Assembly (NCBI GenBank): GCA_965276785.1
Contig: OZ255629.1
Coordinates: 3,596,001-3,660,000, forward strand
Length of the DNA stretch: 64,000 nucleotides
Reading direction: 5' to 3'
Source: LMUY01 sp965276785
GTDB lineage: Bacteria > Pseudomonadota > Alphaproteobacteria > Acetobacterales > Acetobacteraceae
Both the position numbers and the translations under genes were made by a program. Shown piece by piece: positions 45,172 to 54,189 of this stretch. Under the pieces are notes generated by a model, which saw only the letters and a program-made list of their open reading frames with translations, had not been told where the DNA came from and searched no databases. Position 1 is the first letter of the stretch, and each line of letters begins with the position of its first letter.

Positions 45172-45996
45172 CTATGCCGGAAAGTCGGTGCCGCGGGTCA
45201 CATCCTCCCAGCGGTCCATTTCACTGGTCAGCGCAGCCACCTTCTCGCGGGCGCGGCGCAGTGCGTCCGAGCCGAGCAACAGGTGTAACGGTGGCGCTTC
45301 CGAGTCAACTGCGGCCAGGATGGCGGCAGCCCCGCGCGCCGGGTCGCCGATCTGCTTGCCCGCCATCTCGCCAAGATGCGCCAGCGCGCGGCCCACTGTC
45401 CCGGCATAGGCATCGCCCGCGCCGGAACTCCGGCGGACCGAGTGGTCGGACAGGAAATCGGTGCGGAAGCCGCCCGGCGCCACCGCCATCACCTTGATGC
45501 CGAGCGGCCCCGCCTCCTGCGCCAGGCCCTGCGACAAGCCCTCCATCGCCGACTTGGCGGCGGCGTAAGCGCCCGAGCTCGCCATCGGCGCACGGCCGGC
45601 AATCGAGGTGATGTTGACGATGTGGCCGCTGCCCTGCGCCCGCAACCGCGGCAAGGCGGCCCGGATCAGCCGGAATGGGCCGAACACGTTGACCTCAAAC
45701 AGGCGCTCGACCTCGGTGTCGGTCGCCTCCTCAATGGCTCCGAGCAGCCCGTAACCGGCGTTGTTGACGAGGACATCAATACGGCCGCCCAACTCGAACG
45801 CTTGCGCCACAGCGGCTTCGACCGCGTGCTTGTCGGCGACGTCGAGCTGCAGGACGTGCAACTTGCCCCGGCCGACGGTCAGGTCGGCCGCGCCGCTGCG
45901 TACTGTACCGATCACGGTGTCGCCACGGTCGAGCGCGGCCTGAGCCAGCGCTTGGCCGAGGCCGCGTGAAATACCGGTGATGAGCCAGGTCTTCAT
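45172..45996 (-). CDS. Short-chain dehydrogenase/reductase
   Basis: 274 residues from ATG 45994-45996, with AAAGGAGAG just upstream. Rossmann motif TGISRGLGQALA, NNAGYGLLG, catalytic Ser in SIAGRAPMASSG and YAAAKSAM (Tyr-x3-Lys). Classical SDR, NADP or NAD not decided; the acidic position of the second strand reads RSGAADL, which favours NADP. Substrate unknown. It is divergent from a LysR gene, a typical regulator-target pair. Confidence 0.85.
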   Translation of the reverse strand: MKTWLITGISRGLGQALAQAALDRGDTVIGTVRSGAADLTVGRGKLHVLQLDVADKHAVEAAVAQAFELGGRIDVLVNNAGYGLLGAIEEATDTEVERLFEVNVFGPFRLIRAALPRLRAQGSGHIVNITSIAGRAPMASSGAYAAAKSAMEGLSQGLAQEAGPLGIKVMAVAPGGFRTDFLSDHSVRRSSGAGDAYAGTVGRALAHLGEMAGKQIGDPARGAAAILAAVDSEAPPLHLLLGSDALRRAREKVAALTSEMDRWEDVTRGTDFPA

Positions 45997-46089
45997 GACG
46001 CTCTCCTTTGATAAGCAGGCCCATATCGGAATGGCCGGCGCCTCAAGAATAGCCAGCCGCCTCACGACGCTTGTAAGCCCCGCTACACA

Positions 46090-47034
46090 ATGCTTTCTGC
46101 CGCCATGCTCTCGACTCCTATGCTTTCCACCAGCGACTTCGGCCAGCTTCGCGCCTTCATCGCCGTCGCCGAGGAACTCAGCTTCAGCCGCGCCGCCGCC
46201 TTGCTCGGGGTCTCACCGTCGGCCCTCAGCCAGATGGTGCGCGGCTTCGAGCAGCGAATGGGCCTGCGCCTGCTCAACCGCACCACCCGCAGCGTGTCCC
46301 TGACGGCAGCCGGCGAGGCCCTGTTGCAGCAAGTGCGCCTCGCCGTGTACGACCTTGGGGCGGCGATCGAGCAAGTCAGCCAAGCTCGCGGGCGGCCGGC
46401 CGGGCGCGTCCGTGTCCACGCTTTCCGGGCCGCAGCCAGGCTGTTCCTCACCCCGATGCTCCGCTCGTTCCACGACGCCTACCCGGATATCGTGCTCGAC
46501 GTCACTTTGGACGACGCCGTCGTGGACATGGTGAAGAGCGGCTACGATGCCGCCATCCGCGTCGGCGAGGTGATCGAGCGCGACATGATTGCAGTGCGGC
46601 TCGGTCCCGATCTACGCCAGGTGGTCGTCGCCTCGCCCGACTACCTGGCGCGCCATGGCGCGCCCGTCGACCCGGCGGACCTTAAGCATCATTGCTGCAT
46701 CCGCTGGCACTGGCCCGGCCAAGCGATGCCGTACGATTGGGAGTTCTGGGACGGCAAACGTTGGTTTGAGGTGGCGGTTGAAGGGCCGCTGATCGTCAAC
46801 AGCCGCGACTTGGAGCGTGAGGCGGCTCTCGCGGGCGTCGGCCTGGCTTTCGTGGTGGAGCAGATGGCCGCGTCGCTGATCGGCGAGGGACGGCTGGTGC
46901 CGCTGCTGCAGCAATGGTCCGCACCGTTTCCGGGTTTTTTCCTGTGCTACCCCGACCAACGCCAAATGGCCCCCGCGCTACGGGCGTTTATCGACCAAGT
47001 CCGGGCTGTGGCCGGCATCAATGTGCTTTCGTAA
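46090..47034 (+). CDS. LysR family transcriptional regulator
   Basis: 314 residues; ATG 46090, 46105 or 46120 could each start it. Winged HTH at residues about 15-75: LRAFIAVAEELSFSRAAALL, GVSPSALSQMVRGFE, RLLNRTTRSVSLT. LysR substrate-binding domain follows (LDVTLDDAVVDMVKSGYDAA; HCCIRWHWPG). The target is probably the divergent SDR 93 bases away. Inferred ligand unknown. The form resembles the subgroup that acts on oxidoreductases and on itself. Confidence 0.9.
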   Translation: MLSAAMLSTPMLSTSDFGQLRAFIAVAEELSFSRAAALLGVSPSALSQMVRGFEQRMGLRLLNRTTRSVSLTAAGEALLQQVRLAVYDLGAAIEQVSQARGRPAGRVRVHAFRAAARLFLTPMLRSFHDAYPDIVLDVTLDDAVVDMVKSGYDAAIRVGEVIERDMIAVRLGPDLRQVVVASPDYLARHGAPVDPADLKHHCCIRWHWPGQAMPYDWEFWDGKRWFEVAVEGPLIVNSRDLEREAALAGVGLAFVVEQMAASLIGEGRLVPLLQQWSAPFPGFFLCYPDQRQMAPALRAFIDQVRAVAGINVLS

Positions 47035-47064
47035 ATCTCGGGGTAAGCCAACGGGCAGGTCGGC

Positions 47065-47610
47065 ATGCAAGACGCGATCCAGATCGAGCCCCTGAGGGCT
47101 CTCGGCCCGGCGGTTAAGCCGCTTGTTCTCGAAGCTGAGCGAAACGGCTTCGGCTTCATGCGCCGCCTTGCTGCCGAGTGGGCATCGGGCGCCAACAGGT
47201 TCAACCGTCCTGGCGAATGCTTGCTTGCCGCTTACCATGGCTGTCGCCTAGTCGGCGTCGGCGGCCTTAATCGCGATCCTTACGCGTCTTCCGACGGGAT
47301 CGGCCGGTTGCGCCATCTCTACGTTCTCGCCGCGGCCCGGCGTCTTGGCGTCGGGTCACGGCTGGTCGCCCGCATTCTTGACGACGCCCACAGCATGTTT
47401 CAGGTGGTGCGCCTACGGGCGAATACGGAACAGGCGGCGGCGTTTTACGTCCGGCTCGGGTTCACCAGCACCAACGAAGAAGCCGCCTCCCACATCATGG
47501 TCCTCAATCGCGGCGGCGGCGCAAGCGGCGAGGATGGATCGGCAGAGGCTGCGCGATTGGGTGCTCAGTCCTCCAGCGTCACCAGCACCGGCACGTGGTC
47601 GGAGGGCTGA
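47065..47610 (+). CDS. GNAT family N-acetyltransferase
   Basis: 181 residues. Acetyl-CoA binding region LRHLYVLAAARRLGVGSRLV (R/Q-x-x-G-x-G/A pattern at the end: RRLGVGSRL) and the closing RANTEQAAAFYVRLGFT. It transfers an acetyl group to an amine; substrate unknown. The C-terminal 30 residues have no family match and overlap the end of xth on the other strand by 46 bases. Same direction as LysR, 30 bases downstream. Confidence 0.83.
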   Translation: MQDAIQIEPLRALGPAVKPLVLEAERNGFGFMRRLAAEWASGANRFNRPGECLLAAYHGCRLVGVGGLNRDPYASSDGIGRLRHLYVLAAARRLGVGSRLVARILDDAHSMFQVVRLRANTEQAAAFYVRLGFTSTNEEAASHIMVLNRGGGASGEDGSAEAARLGAQSSSVTSTGTWSEG

Positions 47611-48338
47611 TCCTCGCCGCGCACCTGCTTGTCAGGTGTGGCTGAGATCAGCCGGTCCGCCAAGGCCGGAGAGAGCAAGGCGTGGTCGATGCGCAAGCCA
47701 CGGTCCCGCTGCCAGGCGCCGGCCTGATAGTCCCAGAACGTGTAGAGTGGCCCGCTTGGGGTGGTGATGCGCGCCGCATCGGTGAGTCCGGCCCAGAGCA
47801 TGCGGCGAAAGCGGGCGCGGGTTTCGGGGCGGACCAGGGCGTCGGCCGCCGTCAGGGTGCCGGAAGCGTAGTCGACGTCCGCCGGGCAGACGTTGTAGTC
47901 GCCGGCCAGCACGAAGGGGGTGTCGGCGGCGAGCAAGGTGTCGGCACGGTCGGCGAGCCGTTCCATCCAGGCCAGCTTGTAGGCGTAGCCGGCCTCGCCG
48001 CCGGAATTCCCATTGGGGAGATAGAGGTTGCCGACCACCAGACCGGCCACCTCCACTTCGAGATAGCGGGCCTGCAGGTCCTCGTCCGGCAAGCCCGGCA
48101 GTGCCTTTTGGTGCACCTGCATCGGCAACCGGCTGAGGATGGCAACCCCGTTATACGACTTTTGCCCGGCCACGACTGATTGGTAGCCCAGCGCCTCGAA
48201 CGCTGCGGCGGGGAAGGCAGCCTGCTCGCACTTGATCTCCTGCAGCAGCAGCACGTCCGGCTCGGCGCGGCCGAGCCAGCGGCAGACATGCGGCTCGCGG
48301 ATGCGGATGGAGTTGACGTTCCAGGTGGCGAGCTTCAC
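47565..48338 (-). CDS. xth: Exodeoxyribonuclease III
   Basis: 257 residues. Base-excision-repair AP endonuclease / 3' exonuclease. Motifs: ATWNVNSIRIREPHV, LLLQEIKCEQAAFP (metal Glu), GDYNVCPADVDY, LRIDHALLSPAL and the terminal DHVPVLVTLED (catalytic Asp-His). Short class-II AP endonuclease length. The start (48336-48338) overlaps the stop of the coiled-coil gene by 4 bases; an operon erpA, coiled-coil, xth follows. Confidence 0.93.
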   Translation of the reverse strand: MKLATWNVNSIRIREPHVCRWLGRAEPDVLLLQEIKCEQAAFPAAAFEALGYQSVVAGQKSYNGVAILSRLPMQVHQKALPGLPDEDLQARYLEVEVAGLVVGNLYLPNGNSGGEAGYAYKLAWMERLADRADTLLAADTPFVLAGDYNVCPADVDYASGTLTAADALVRPETRARFRRMLWAGLTDAARITTPSGPLYTFWDYQAGAWQRDRGLRIDHALLSPALADRLISATPDKQVRGEDQPSDHVPVLVTLED

Positions 48339-48643
48339 GGGGTGAAGCGGGACTTGCCGGTCTCCAGCTCGTCCACGCGCTCGCTGAGGTCATCCAGCCG
48401 CCGCTCGGCCTGGGTTTGCGAGATGCCGATGCGCGCCTTCATCTCACCCACAAGCATATCCGTCTGTTCCACGAGCCGCTGGTCGAACTGGCTTAGGCGC
48501 TGCTCGAACAGCCGGTTCCAGTCACCTTGTCCGACCACAAGCGACAGCATCGTTTCATAGTCGGTGCGGATGCGGCGCTGCTCCTTCTGAATGTCGGCCA
48601 GCGCCCGACCGATGAATTCCAAGTTGACCGCGTCTCCGCTCAT
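48335..48643 (-). CDS. Small coiled-coil protein between erpA and xth
   Basis: 102 residues from ATG 48641-48643, overlapping the erpA stop (GATTGATG). Almost wholly helical: NLEFIGRALADIQKEQRRIR, YETMLSLVVGQGDW, AERRLDDLSERVDELETG. No membrane segment or known catalytic motif. No family recognised beyond general similarity to small helical proteins of alphaproteobacteria. Translational overlap on both sides supports a real gene whose product is made with ErpA and Xth. Confidence 0.72.
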   Translation of the reverse strand: MSGDAVNLEFIGRALADIQKEQRRIRTDYETMLSLVVGQGDWNRLFEQRLSQFDQRLVEQTDMLVGEMKARIGISQTQAERRLDDLSERVDELETGKSRFTP

Positions 48644-48975
48644 CAATCGACCGCGAAGCTCGTCCCGCAGCCGCAAGCGCTGGTGGCGTTTGGGTTGCGC
48701 ACGGTGAAATGGCTGCCCATCAGCTCGTCGGTGTAGTCGAGCTGGGCACCGGCGAGCAGGTCCAGGCTCACCGGGTCCACCACCACCCGGGCCGCGCCGC
48801 TCTGCACCACCAGGTCATCCGGCTGCACCGCCTCGTCCAACTCGAACTTGTATTGGAAGCCGCTGCAGCCGCCGGCGAGCACCGCGACGCGCAAGGCGGC
48901 GGGGCGGGACTGGGTGGCGACGATGGCGGCGATCTGCTCGGCGGCCCGGTCGCTGACGGCGAAAGCTTGTTCCAT
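48643..48975 (-). CDS. erpA: Iron-sulfur insertion protein ErpA
   Basis: 110 residues, A-type Fe-S carrier. Three conserved cysteines: one in VLAGGCSGFQYKF, and two in TSACGCGTSF at the C-terminus. Delivers Fe-S clusters to target enzymes. It is divergent from the dGTPase gene with a 65-base gap, a widespread alphaproteobacterial arrangement. Confidence 0.93.
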   Translation of the reverse strand: MEQAFAVSDRAAEQIAAIVATQSRPAALRVAVLAGGCSGFQYKFELDEAVQPDDLVVQSGAARVVVDPVSLDLLAGAQLDYTDELMGSHFTVRNPNATSACGCGTSFAVD

Positions 48976-49040
48976 CTTCTCAACATAGGCCAGGCCAGGC
49001 AGCGATTGAAGGGGTGCGGACGGCGGTGCTAAGGCCGCGT

Positions 49041-50189
49041 ATGACCCTCGCCCACTACGCCGTCCAGGTCGCGACCGCGCGTGGGCGCCTCCATCCCGAG
49101 CCAGAGGCGCCGACGCGCTCGCCGTGGCAGCGCGACCGGGACCGCATCATCCACTCCTCGGCGTTCCGCAAGCTGCAATACAAGACGCAGGTGTTCGTCA
49201 ACCACGAGGGCGATTTCTTCCGCACCCGGCTCACCCACACCATCGAGGTGGCGCAGATCGCCCGCTCCCTCGCCCGCGAACTCGGGGTGGACGAGGACCT
49301 GACGGAAGCGCTGGCGCTGGCGCACGACTTAGGGCACCCGCCATTCGGCCATGCCGGAGAAGAGGGGCTGAACCGCGGCATGAAGCCGTGGGGCGGGTTC
49401 GACCACAATGCACAGGCGGTTCGGGTGGTGACGCTGCTGGAAAGCCGCTACGCCGCGTTCGACGGGCTCAATCTCACCTGGGAGACGCTGGAGGGCCTGG
49501 CCAAGCACAACGGGCCGCTCGCCAAGCCGCCGCCCTACATCGCCGAATACGATGGCCGCCATAAGCTCGACCTGCACAGCCAGCCCGGCGTGGAGGCGCA
49601 GCTTGCCGCCATCGCCGACGACATCGCCTATCACAGCCATGACCTGGACGACGGAATGCGCGCCGGACTATTCGGCCCGGGTGAGATCGCGCACCTGCCA
49701 GTGGTCGGCGAGGCGCTGCGCGAGGCACGAGTTGCCAGCCTGGACGTGCCTCCGCCGCGGCTACGGCATGAGACCATCCGCCGGGTGATCAACAGCCTCG
49801 CCGAGGATCTCGCCTGCGAGACCCGGCGTCGGCTCGCCAAGCTCGACCCGGCGGACGCCGCTGCGGTGCGGCGGGCGCGGCAGCCGGTGGTGGCGTTCAG
49901 CCCCGCCATGGCGGAGGCCAACGGCGCGATCAAGGAGTTTCTGCGCGCCCGCATGTATCGCCATTGGCGAGTGAACCGAATGACCGCCAAGGCGCGCCGG
50001 CTGACCGAGCACCTGTTTGGCCTGTTGCACGAGGACAGCGCCTTGTTGCCGGACGAGTGGCGCGGGCGCGCTGGGGAGGCCGACCCACGCCGGACCGCGC
50101 TTACCGTGGCGGACTACATCGCCGGGATGACCGATCGCTTCGCCTTAGAGGAGCACCGGAAGCTCACCGACCTATCCACGCCCGGCTAA
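49041..50189 (+). CDS. dgt: Deoxyguanosinetriphosphate triphosphohydrolase-like protein
   Basis: 382 residues from ATG 49041 (MTLAHYAVQV). An HD-domain hydrolase that removes triphosphate from dGTP and other dNTPs. HD motif residues: RTRLTHTIEVAQIARSLA, LAHDLGHPPFGHAGEEGLN, and HSHDLDDGM. C-terminal domain (VADYIAGMTDRFALEEH) matches the dGTPase type 2 subfamily. Full length for the alphaproteobacterial form. Seven bases before the stop of the convergent lipoprotein gene. Confidence 0.92.
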   Translation: MTLAHYAVQVATARGRLHPEPEAPTRSPWQRDRDRIIHSSAFRKLQYKTQVFVNHEGDFFRTRLTHTIEVAQIARSLARELGVDEDLTEALALAHDLGHPPFGHAGEEGLNRGMKPWGGFDHNAQAVRVVTLLESRYAAFDGLNLTWETLEGLAKHNGPLAKPPPYIAEYDGRHKLDLHSQPGVEAQLAAIADDIAYHSHDLDDGMRAGLFGPGEIAHLPVVGEALREARVASLDVPPPRLRHETIRRVINSLAEDLACETRRRLAKLDPADAAAVRRARQPVVAFSPAMAEANGAIKEFLRARMYRHWRVNRMTAKARRLTEHLFGLLHEDSALLPDEWRGRAGEADPRRTALTVADYIAGMTDRFALEEHRKLTDLSTPG

Positions 50190-50196
50190 AACGTCG

Positions 50197-50646
50197 CTAG
50201 GAATGATCGTAGATGAAGTCCATCGAGATGCGGCTCGAGCAGGCGGGCGATGTTACCATGGCTTGCAGGTGATTGCCGGTGATCTTGCCGGCCAGGGTGG
50301 CATTGCCTTCGGTCGACTGGATGCGGCCGTCGGAGTTGACCGGTGCGGCAAACAGCGTCGTCGGGTCGTAGGCATACCAAAGCACGCCGTCGCCGAGGAA
50401 GAGCACGCGCTCGCCATGCTCGCGCGGGCATGCCATGCCGGTGCTGGAGACGGGTGTGCTGAAGACGGGCGTGATTGTGCCTTGATAGCTGCCGTCATAA
50501 ACCCGGGATTGAGACGCGCTCAGCGGCACCGCCACGCCCACCAGGTCAAACGTGGTCTGGCAGCCGGCGAGCAGCAAGGCTGTTGCGGCCAGGGCAGCAA
50601 GTCGGCAAGGCGTGACCAAGGGGGTGTCTCCCTTCCGCGTATTCAT
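50197..50646 (-). CDS. Hypothetical lipoprotein
   Basis: 149 residues. Signal peptide with LLAGC lipobox; the mature part has GSYQGTITPVFSTPVSST, ACPREHGERVLFLGDGVLW and LAGKITGNHLQAMV, suggesting a small beta-rich domain. Two later cysteines (MACPRE; SPACSSR) may form a disulfide. I do not recognise the family; similar proteins are commonly annotated as hypothetical lipoprotein in Acetobacteraceae. Confidence 0.65.
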   Translation of the reverse strand: MNTRKGDTPLVTPCRLAALAATALLLAGCQTTFDLVGVAVPLSASQSRVYDGSYQGTITPVFSTPVSSTGMACPREHGERVLFLGDGVLWYAYDPTTLFAAPVNSDGRIQSTEGNATLAGKITGNHLQAMVTSPACSSRISMDFIYDHS

Positions 50647-50796
50647 AAAGGTGACGGTAGCTGATCGCGTCGACCTGCGCTATGGATGGGTGGGTGGAAT
50701 GGCGTGAACGCCGCCCAAATTGCCGCACCTGTTGCTTCAGGGGTATCTGTGCGGCTCGGGCGGCCCATATCGCGTCCACTGGCAGTGAGGACCTGC

Positions 50797-51723
50797 ATGT
50801 TGATTACGCGGCGCCGTGGCTGGGAACTACCGGAGAGCCGCTGTACCCCGGAACGGTTCGTGGTGAGTCGGAGGCGGCTGTTGGGGGCTGGCGTGGGCTC
50901 TGCAATCGGCCTTGCCGCAGGCCGCTTCAGCCCAGCCGCGGCCGCGCCGGATCCGACCTATCCCGCCGGGCGGGATATCACTGCCGAGAGCGCCGCCACC
51001 ACCTACAACAATTTCTACGAGTTCGGCGACGACAAGGACATCTACCGCGCCGCCCAGCGCTTGCCGACGTCGCCCTGGCAAGTGGAACTCGCCGGCATGG
51101 TCGATAAGCCGCGAACAATCGAATTCGACGACCTGATGAAGCAGGTGCAAACCGAAGAGCGGGTCTACCGCCATCGCTGCGTCGAGACCTGGGCGATGAC
51201 GGTTCCCTGGACCGGTTTTCCCCTGTCGCAACTTGTGACGGTGGCGCAACCCACGGCCGCGGCCAAATACGTCGTGTTCCAATCGGCAACCCTGCCGCGG
51301 GTAATGCCTGGCTTACGCAACAGCCTGTATGCGTGGCCGTATGTTGAAGGTTGCACGATGCAGGAGGCCGCCAATGACGTGGCGTTCATCGCCACCGGGA
51401 TGTATGGGCACGAGTTGCCGAAGCAGGACGGCGCCCCGCTCCGGCTGTTGCTGCCATGGAAATACGGCTTCAAAGGCGGTAAATCCATCGTGAAGGTCAG
51501 CTTTACCGACCAGCAACCGGAGACATTCTGGCACGCCCTGCAGCCTGCCGAGTACGGTTTTTGGGCCAACGTGAACCCCGCTGTGCCGCATCCGCGCTGG
51601 AGCCAGGCCAGCGAACGGCTATTAGGCACCGGCGAGCGGGTGCCGACCCAGATCTGGAACGGCTATGGCGAGTGGGTCGCGGGGATGTATGCCGACAAGC
51701 AGGGCGAGCGGTTATTCGCATGA
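50797..51723 (+). CDS. msrP: Protein-methionine-sulfoxide reductase catalytic subunit MsrP
   Basis: 308 residues from ATG 50797, behind GTGAGGA. Tat signal: SRRRLLGAGVGSAIGLAAGR, cleaved before APDPTYPAG. The molybdopterin ligand cysteine is in YRHRCVETWAMTVPW, followed by GFPLSQLV. The end region has FWANVNPAVPHPRWSQASER and a C-terminal TQIWNGY. Repairs oxidised methionines in the periplasm. The haem-binding quinol partner MsrQ is expected next; instead a 103-residue membrane protein overlaps its stop (ATGA). Confidence 0.92.
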   Translation: MLITRRRGWELPESRCTPERFVVSRRRLLGAGVGSAIGLAAGRFSPAAAAPDPTYPAGRDITAESAATTYNNFYEFGDDKDIYRAAQRLPTSPWQVELAGMVDKPRTIEFDDLMKQVQTEERVYRHRCVETWAMTVPWTGFPLSQLVTVAQPTAAAKYVVFQSATLPRVMPGLRNSLYAWPYVEGCTMQEAANDVAFIATGMYGHELPKQDGAPLRLLLPWKYGFKGGKSIVKVSFTDQQPETFWHALQPAEYGFWANVNPAVPHPRWSQASERLLGTGERVPTQIWNGYGEWVAGMYADKQGERLFA

Positions 51724-52031
51724 TGGTCGCCAAGATCCTTGCCGTGCTGGCTGCCATGCTGCTGGTGGCGGCCGTGGCGCTTGGCACGCTGTTGCCCCCC
51801 GACATGAGCCTGGGTGAAGCGTTGGACGGCATGTCCCGGCTGCAACTGGGTGCGGCCGAGGCGTTTGTCCGCAGCCACATCTCGGATTGGATGTGGGATA
51901 AGCCGCTCACGGCGGTGCTGATGCGGCCGATTTGGCTATTGCCGACCTGCCTCGGCCTGGTCTGCGCCGGCGCCGCCATGACCGCAGCCTCTCGCCAGAA
52001 AGCGGCTCCTTCACGCCGGCGGCAGTCCTGA
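51720..52031 (+). CDS. Small two-helix membrane protein downstream of msrP
   Basis: 103 residues from ATG 51720 or 51723, overlapping the msrP stop, so translationally coupled. Hydrophobic segments: VAKILAVLAAMLLVAAVALG and PIWLLPTCLGLVCAGAAMTA. A polar middle part (LGEALDGMSRLQLGAAEAFV) and a basic tail. Not MsrQ, which has six helices. Similar small proteins occur in Acetobacteraceae without known role; it may be a membrane accessory of MsrP. Confidence 0.68.
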   Translation: MMVAKILAVLAAMLLVAAVALGTLLPPDMSLGEALDGMSRLQLGAAEAFVRSHISDWMWDKPLTAVLMRPIWLLPTCLGLVCAGAAMTAASRQKAAPSRRRQS

Positions 52032-52065
52032 AACTGGCGTTTGCTGGGAGAGGCGTCCCGCGAAG

Positions 52066-52500
52066 TTAAAGTCCAAGTTTGACCCGCGCCAATGCAATCA
52101 CCCGCTGCGCCTCGGACCATAGCCCGATGGCCGCAAGCACCTCGAACGGAACGAACGCCGCCGCGGTAACGTCGCCGCCAGCCACTGGCACTCCCCCCTG
52201 CCAACGGGCGGCGAAGTCCAGGATGGTGTAGTGGAACTGCACCCGTCCGGCGGCGTCTGGGTGGATGCTGTCTACGTGGGCGATGAGCGTCAGCCTTCCC
52301 GCTTCCAATCCAGTTTCCTCGCGCAATTCCCGCCGCGCGGCCGTCTCCGCCGTTTCACCGAGCTTTTGCGCGCCGCCTGGGATGCTCCATTGCCCGGTTG
52401 CCGGCGCGCGACCGCGCCGCACCAGCAAGGCGGCGCCGGGCCGTAGCAACACGGTGCCGATCCCCACCAGCGGCCGCTCCGGATACTCTCGGCCCGCCAT
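52066..52500 (-). CDS. Nudix hydrolase
   Basis: 144 residues. The Nudix box is GAQKLGETAETAARRELREE with TGLEAG following (GX5EX7REUXEEXGU pattern). The N-terminal LVGIGTVLLRPGAALLVRRG and the later HFHYTILDFAARW suggest an ADP-ribose or nucleotide-sugar pyrophosphatase rather than MutT, but the substrate is open. ATG 52498-52500 diverges from the exporter gene 101 bases away. Confidence 0.88.
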   Translation of the reverse strand: MAGREYPERPLVGIGTVLLRPGAALLVRRGRAPATGQWSIPGGAQKLGETAETAARRELREETGLEAGRLTLIAHVDSIHPDAAGRVQFHYTILDFAARWQGGVPVAGGDVTAAAFVPFEVLAAIGLWSEAQRVIALARVKLGL

Positions 52501-52601
52501 CGCCCTGCTCCTCCGTTGCCATTCGCATATCGCGCAGGCAGCGGGTTGGCTATGCGCCAGACCGGGTTGGCGGCGGCGAGCGCCAGGAGGATGCTAAGCG
52601 C

Positions 52602-54182
52602 ATGCCCCTGCAGGATATTCTGACCGGCGCGATCAATGCGCAATCCCGCCGCCTGATCCGAAAACGCGCCCGGTCGCGCTACCGCTCGCGTGTTCGCTCC
52701 CGCGAGCGCCTCTCCCATGTCTCGGTGCGCACCACGGCGCTGATCGTGGCCTCCGCGCTGTTCATGGAGCAACTCGACGGCACGGTGCTCGCCACCGCGT
52801 TGCCCACCATGGCGCGCAGCTTCGGGGTCGATCCGCTGGCGATGAACGTGGCGCTCACCGCCTACCTGCTGAGCCTGGCCGTGTTCATCCCCGCCAGCGG
52901 CAAGGTGGCCGACCGGTTCGGCACCCGCACGGTGTTCCGCGCCGCCATCGCGCTGTTCACGCTCGGCTCCATCCTGTGCGGCGTGTCGAACGGGCTGTGG
53001 GCGCTGGTGGCGGCGCGCATTCTGCAAGGCATTGGCGGCGCGATGATGGTGCCGGTGGGCCGCCTGGTGCTGCTGCGCTCGGTGGAGCGCAGCGAGTTGG
53101 TGACGGCGATGACTTGGCTGATGGTCCCGGCCACGATCGGCCCGGTGCTGGGGCCGCCGGTGGGCGGCTTCCTGGTCACCGCGCTGTCATGGCGGTGGAT
53201 TTTCTACATCAACGTGCCAATCGGCGTGCTCGGAATGGTGCTGTCCACGCTCTACATCCGCGACATTAAGGAAGAGGGTCACATCCATTTCGACGGCTGG
53301 GGCTTGCTGCTGTCCGGCGTGTCGCTGTCCTGCTTGATGTTCGGGCTGGAGATGGCGACCCGGGGCGAGACCTCCCCGCCCGTTACGGTGGCGATTGTGG
53401 CGGCCGGGCTGCTGAGCGGATCGATGTATTTGCGGCATAGCCGGCGGGTACCGCAGCCAGTGCTGGATTTCTCGCTGATGCGGGTGCCGACCTTCGGCCT
53501 GTCGGTGATCGGCGGGGGACTGACGCGGATTGCCGCCGGGTCGGTGCCGTTCCTGCTGCCGATGATGCTGCAGCTGGGCTTCGGCATGTCGGCGCTGCAG
53601 AGCGGGCTGATCACCTTCGCCAGCAGTGCCGGCGCCTTGCTGATGAAGGGCGTGGCGCAACCGGTGTTGCGCCGTTTCGGCTTCCGGCAGGTGATGATGT
53701 GGAACGGCCTCACCTCCACGGTATTCCTGGCCGCGATGGCGAGTTTCCGGCCGACCTGGCCGACCTGGCTGATCTACGCGGTACTGCTGACCGGCGGCTT
53801 TTTTCAATCGCTGCAGTTCACTGCCTACAACACCATCGCCTATGCCGATATCGAACGCCCGCGCATGAGTGCGGCCACCAGCTTCTACACCACCTTCCAG
53901 CAGTTGATGCTGACCTTGGGCATCTGCACCGCCGCCGGGTCGCTGGCCGGCTCGCTGCTGGTGACCGGGCACTCGCACCCGCTGCTGACGGACTACAGCG
54001 CGGCGTTCCTGGTGGTAGCGGTGATCTCCCTGGCCGCGTCGCCCACCTGCGCCCGCCTGGCGCCGGATGCCGGCAACGAACTCAGCGGCCGAAGTGCTTC
54101 CCTTGTAACCCGCCAAGTGCAGGCGGCGGTGACGACCGTGCAGACCCAGGCTGCCGATGCCGCTGCGAGGACCGTCTCGTAA
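52602..54182 (+). CDS. DHA2 family MFS multidrug exporter
   Basis: 526 residues from ATG 52602, with AGGAGG 10 bases upstream. Fourteen membrane helices are expected. DHA2 motifs: LFMEQLDGTVLATALPTMAR, SGKVADRFGTRTVFRAAIAL, RILQGIGGAMMVPVGRLVLL, GPVLGPPVGGFLVTALSWRW. A proton-driven exporter of EmrB type. A 40-residue basic N-terminal tail and a C-terminal Ala/Thr-rich tail are unusual. No EmrA adaptor gene is near. Ends 7 bases before the convergent hydantoinase-like gene. Confidence 0.9.
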   Translation: MPLQDILTGAINAQSRRLIRKRARSRYRSRVRSRERLSHVSVRTTALIVASALFMEQLDGTVLATALPTMARSFGVDPLAMNVALTAYLLSLAVFIPASGKVADRFGTRTVFRAAIALFTLGSILCGVSNGLWALVAARILQGIGGAMMVPVGRLVLLRSVERSELVTAMTWLMVPATIGPVLGPPVGGFLVTALSWRWIFYINVPIGVLGMVLSTLYIRDIKEEGHIHFDGWGLLLSGVSLSCLMFGLEMATRGETSPPVTVAIVAAGLLSGSMYLRHSRRVPQPVLDFSLMRVPTFGLSVIGGGLTRIAAGSVPFLLPMMLQLGFGMSALQSGLITFASSAGALLMKGVAQPVLRRFGFRQVMMWNGLTSTVFLAAMASFRPTWPTWLIYAVLLTGGFFQSLQFTAYNTIAYADIERPRMSAATSFYTTFQQLMLTLGICTAAGSLAGSLLVTGHSHPLLTDYSAAFLVVAVISLAASPTCARLAPDAGNELSGRSASLVTRQVQAAVTTVQTQAADAAARTVS

Positions 54183-54189
54183 CTCGCCG

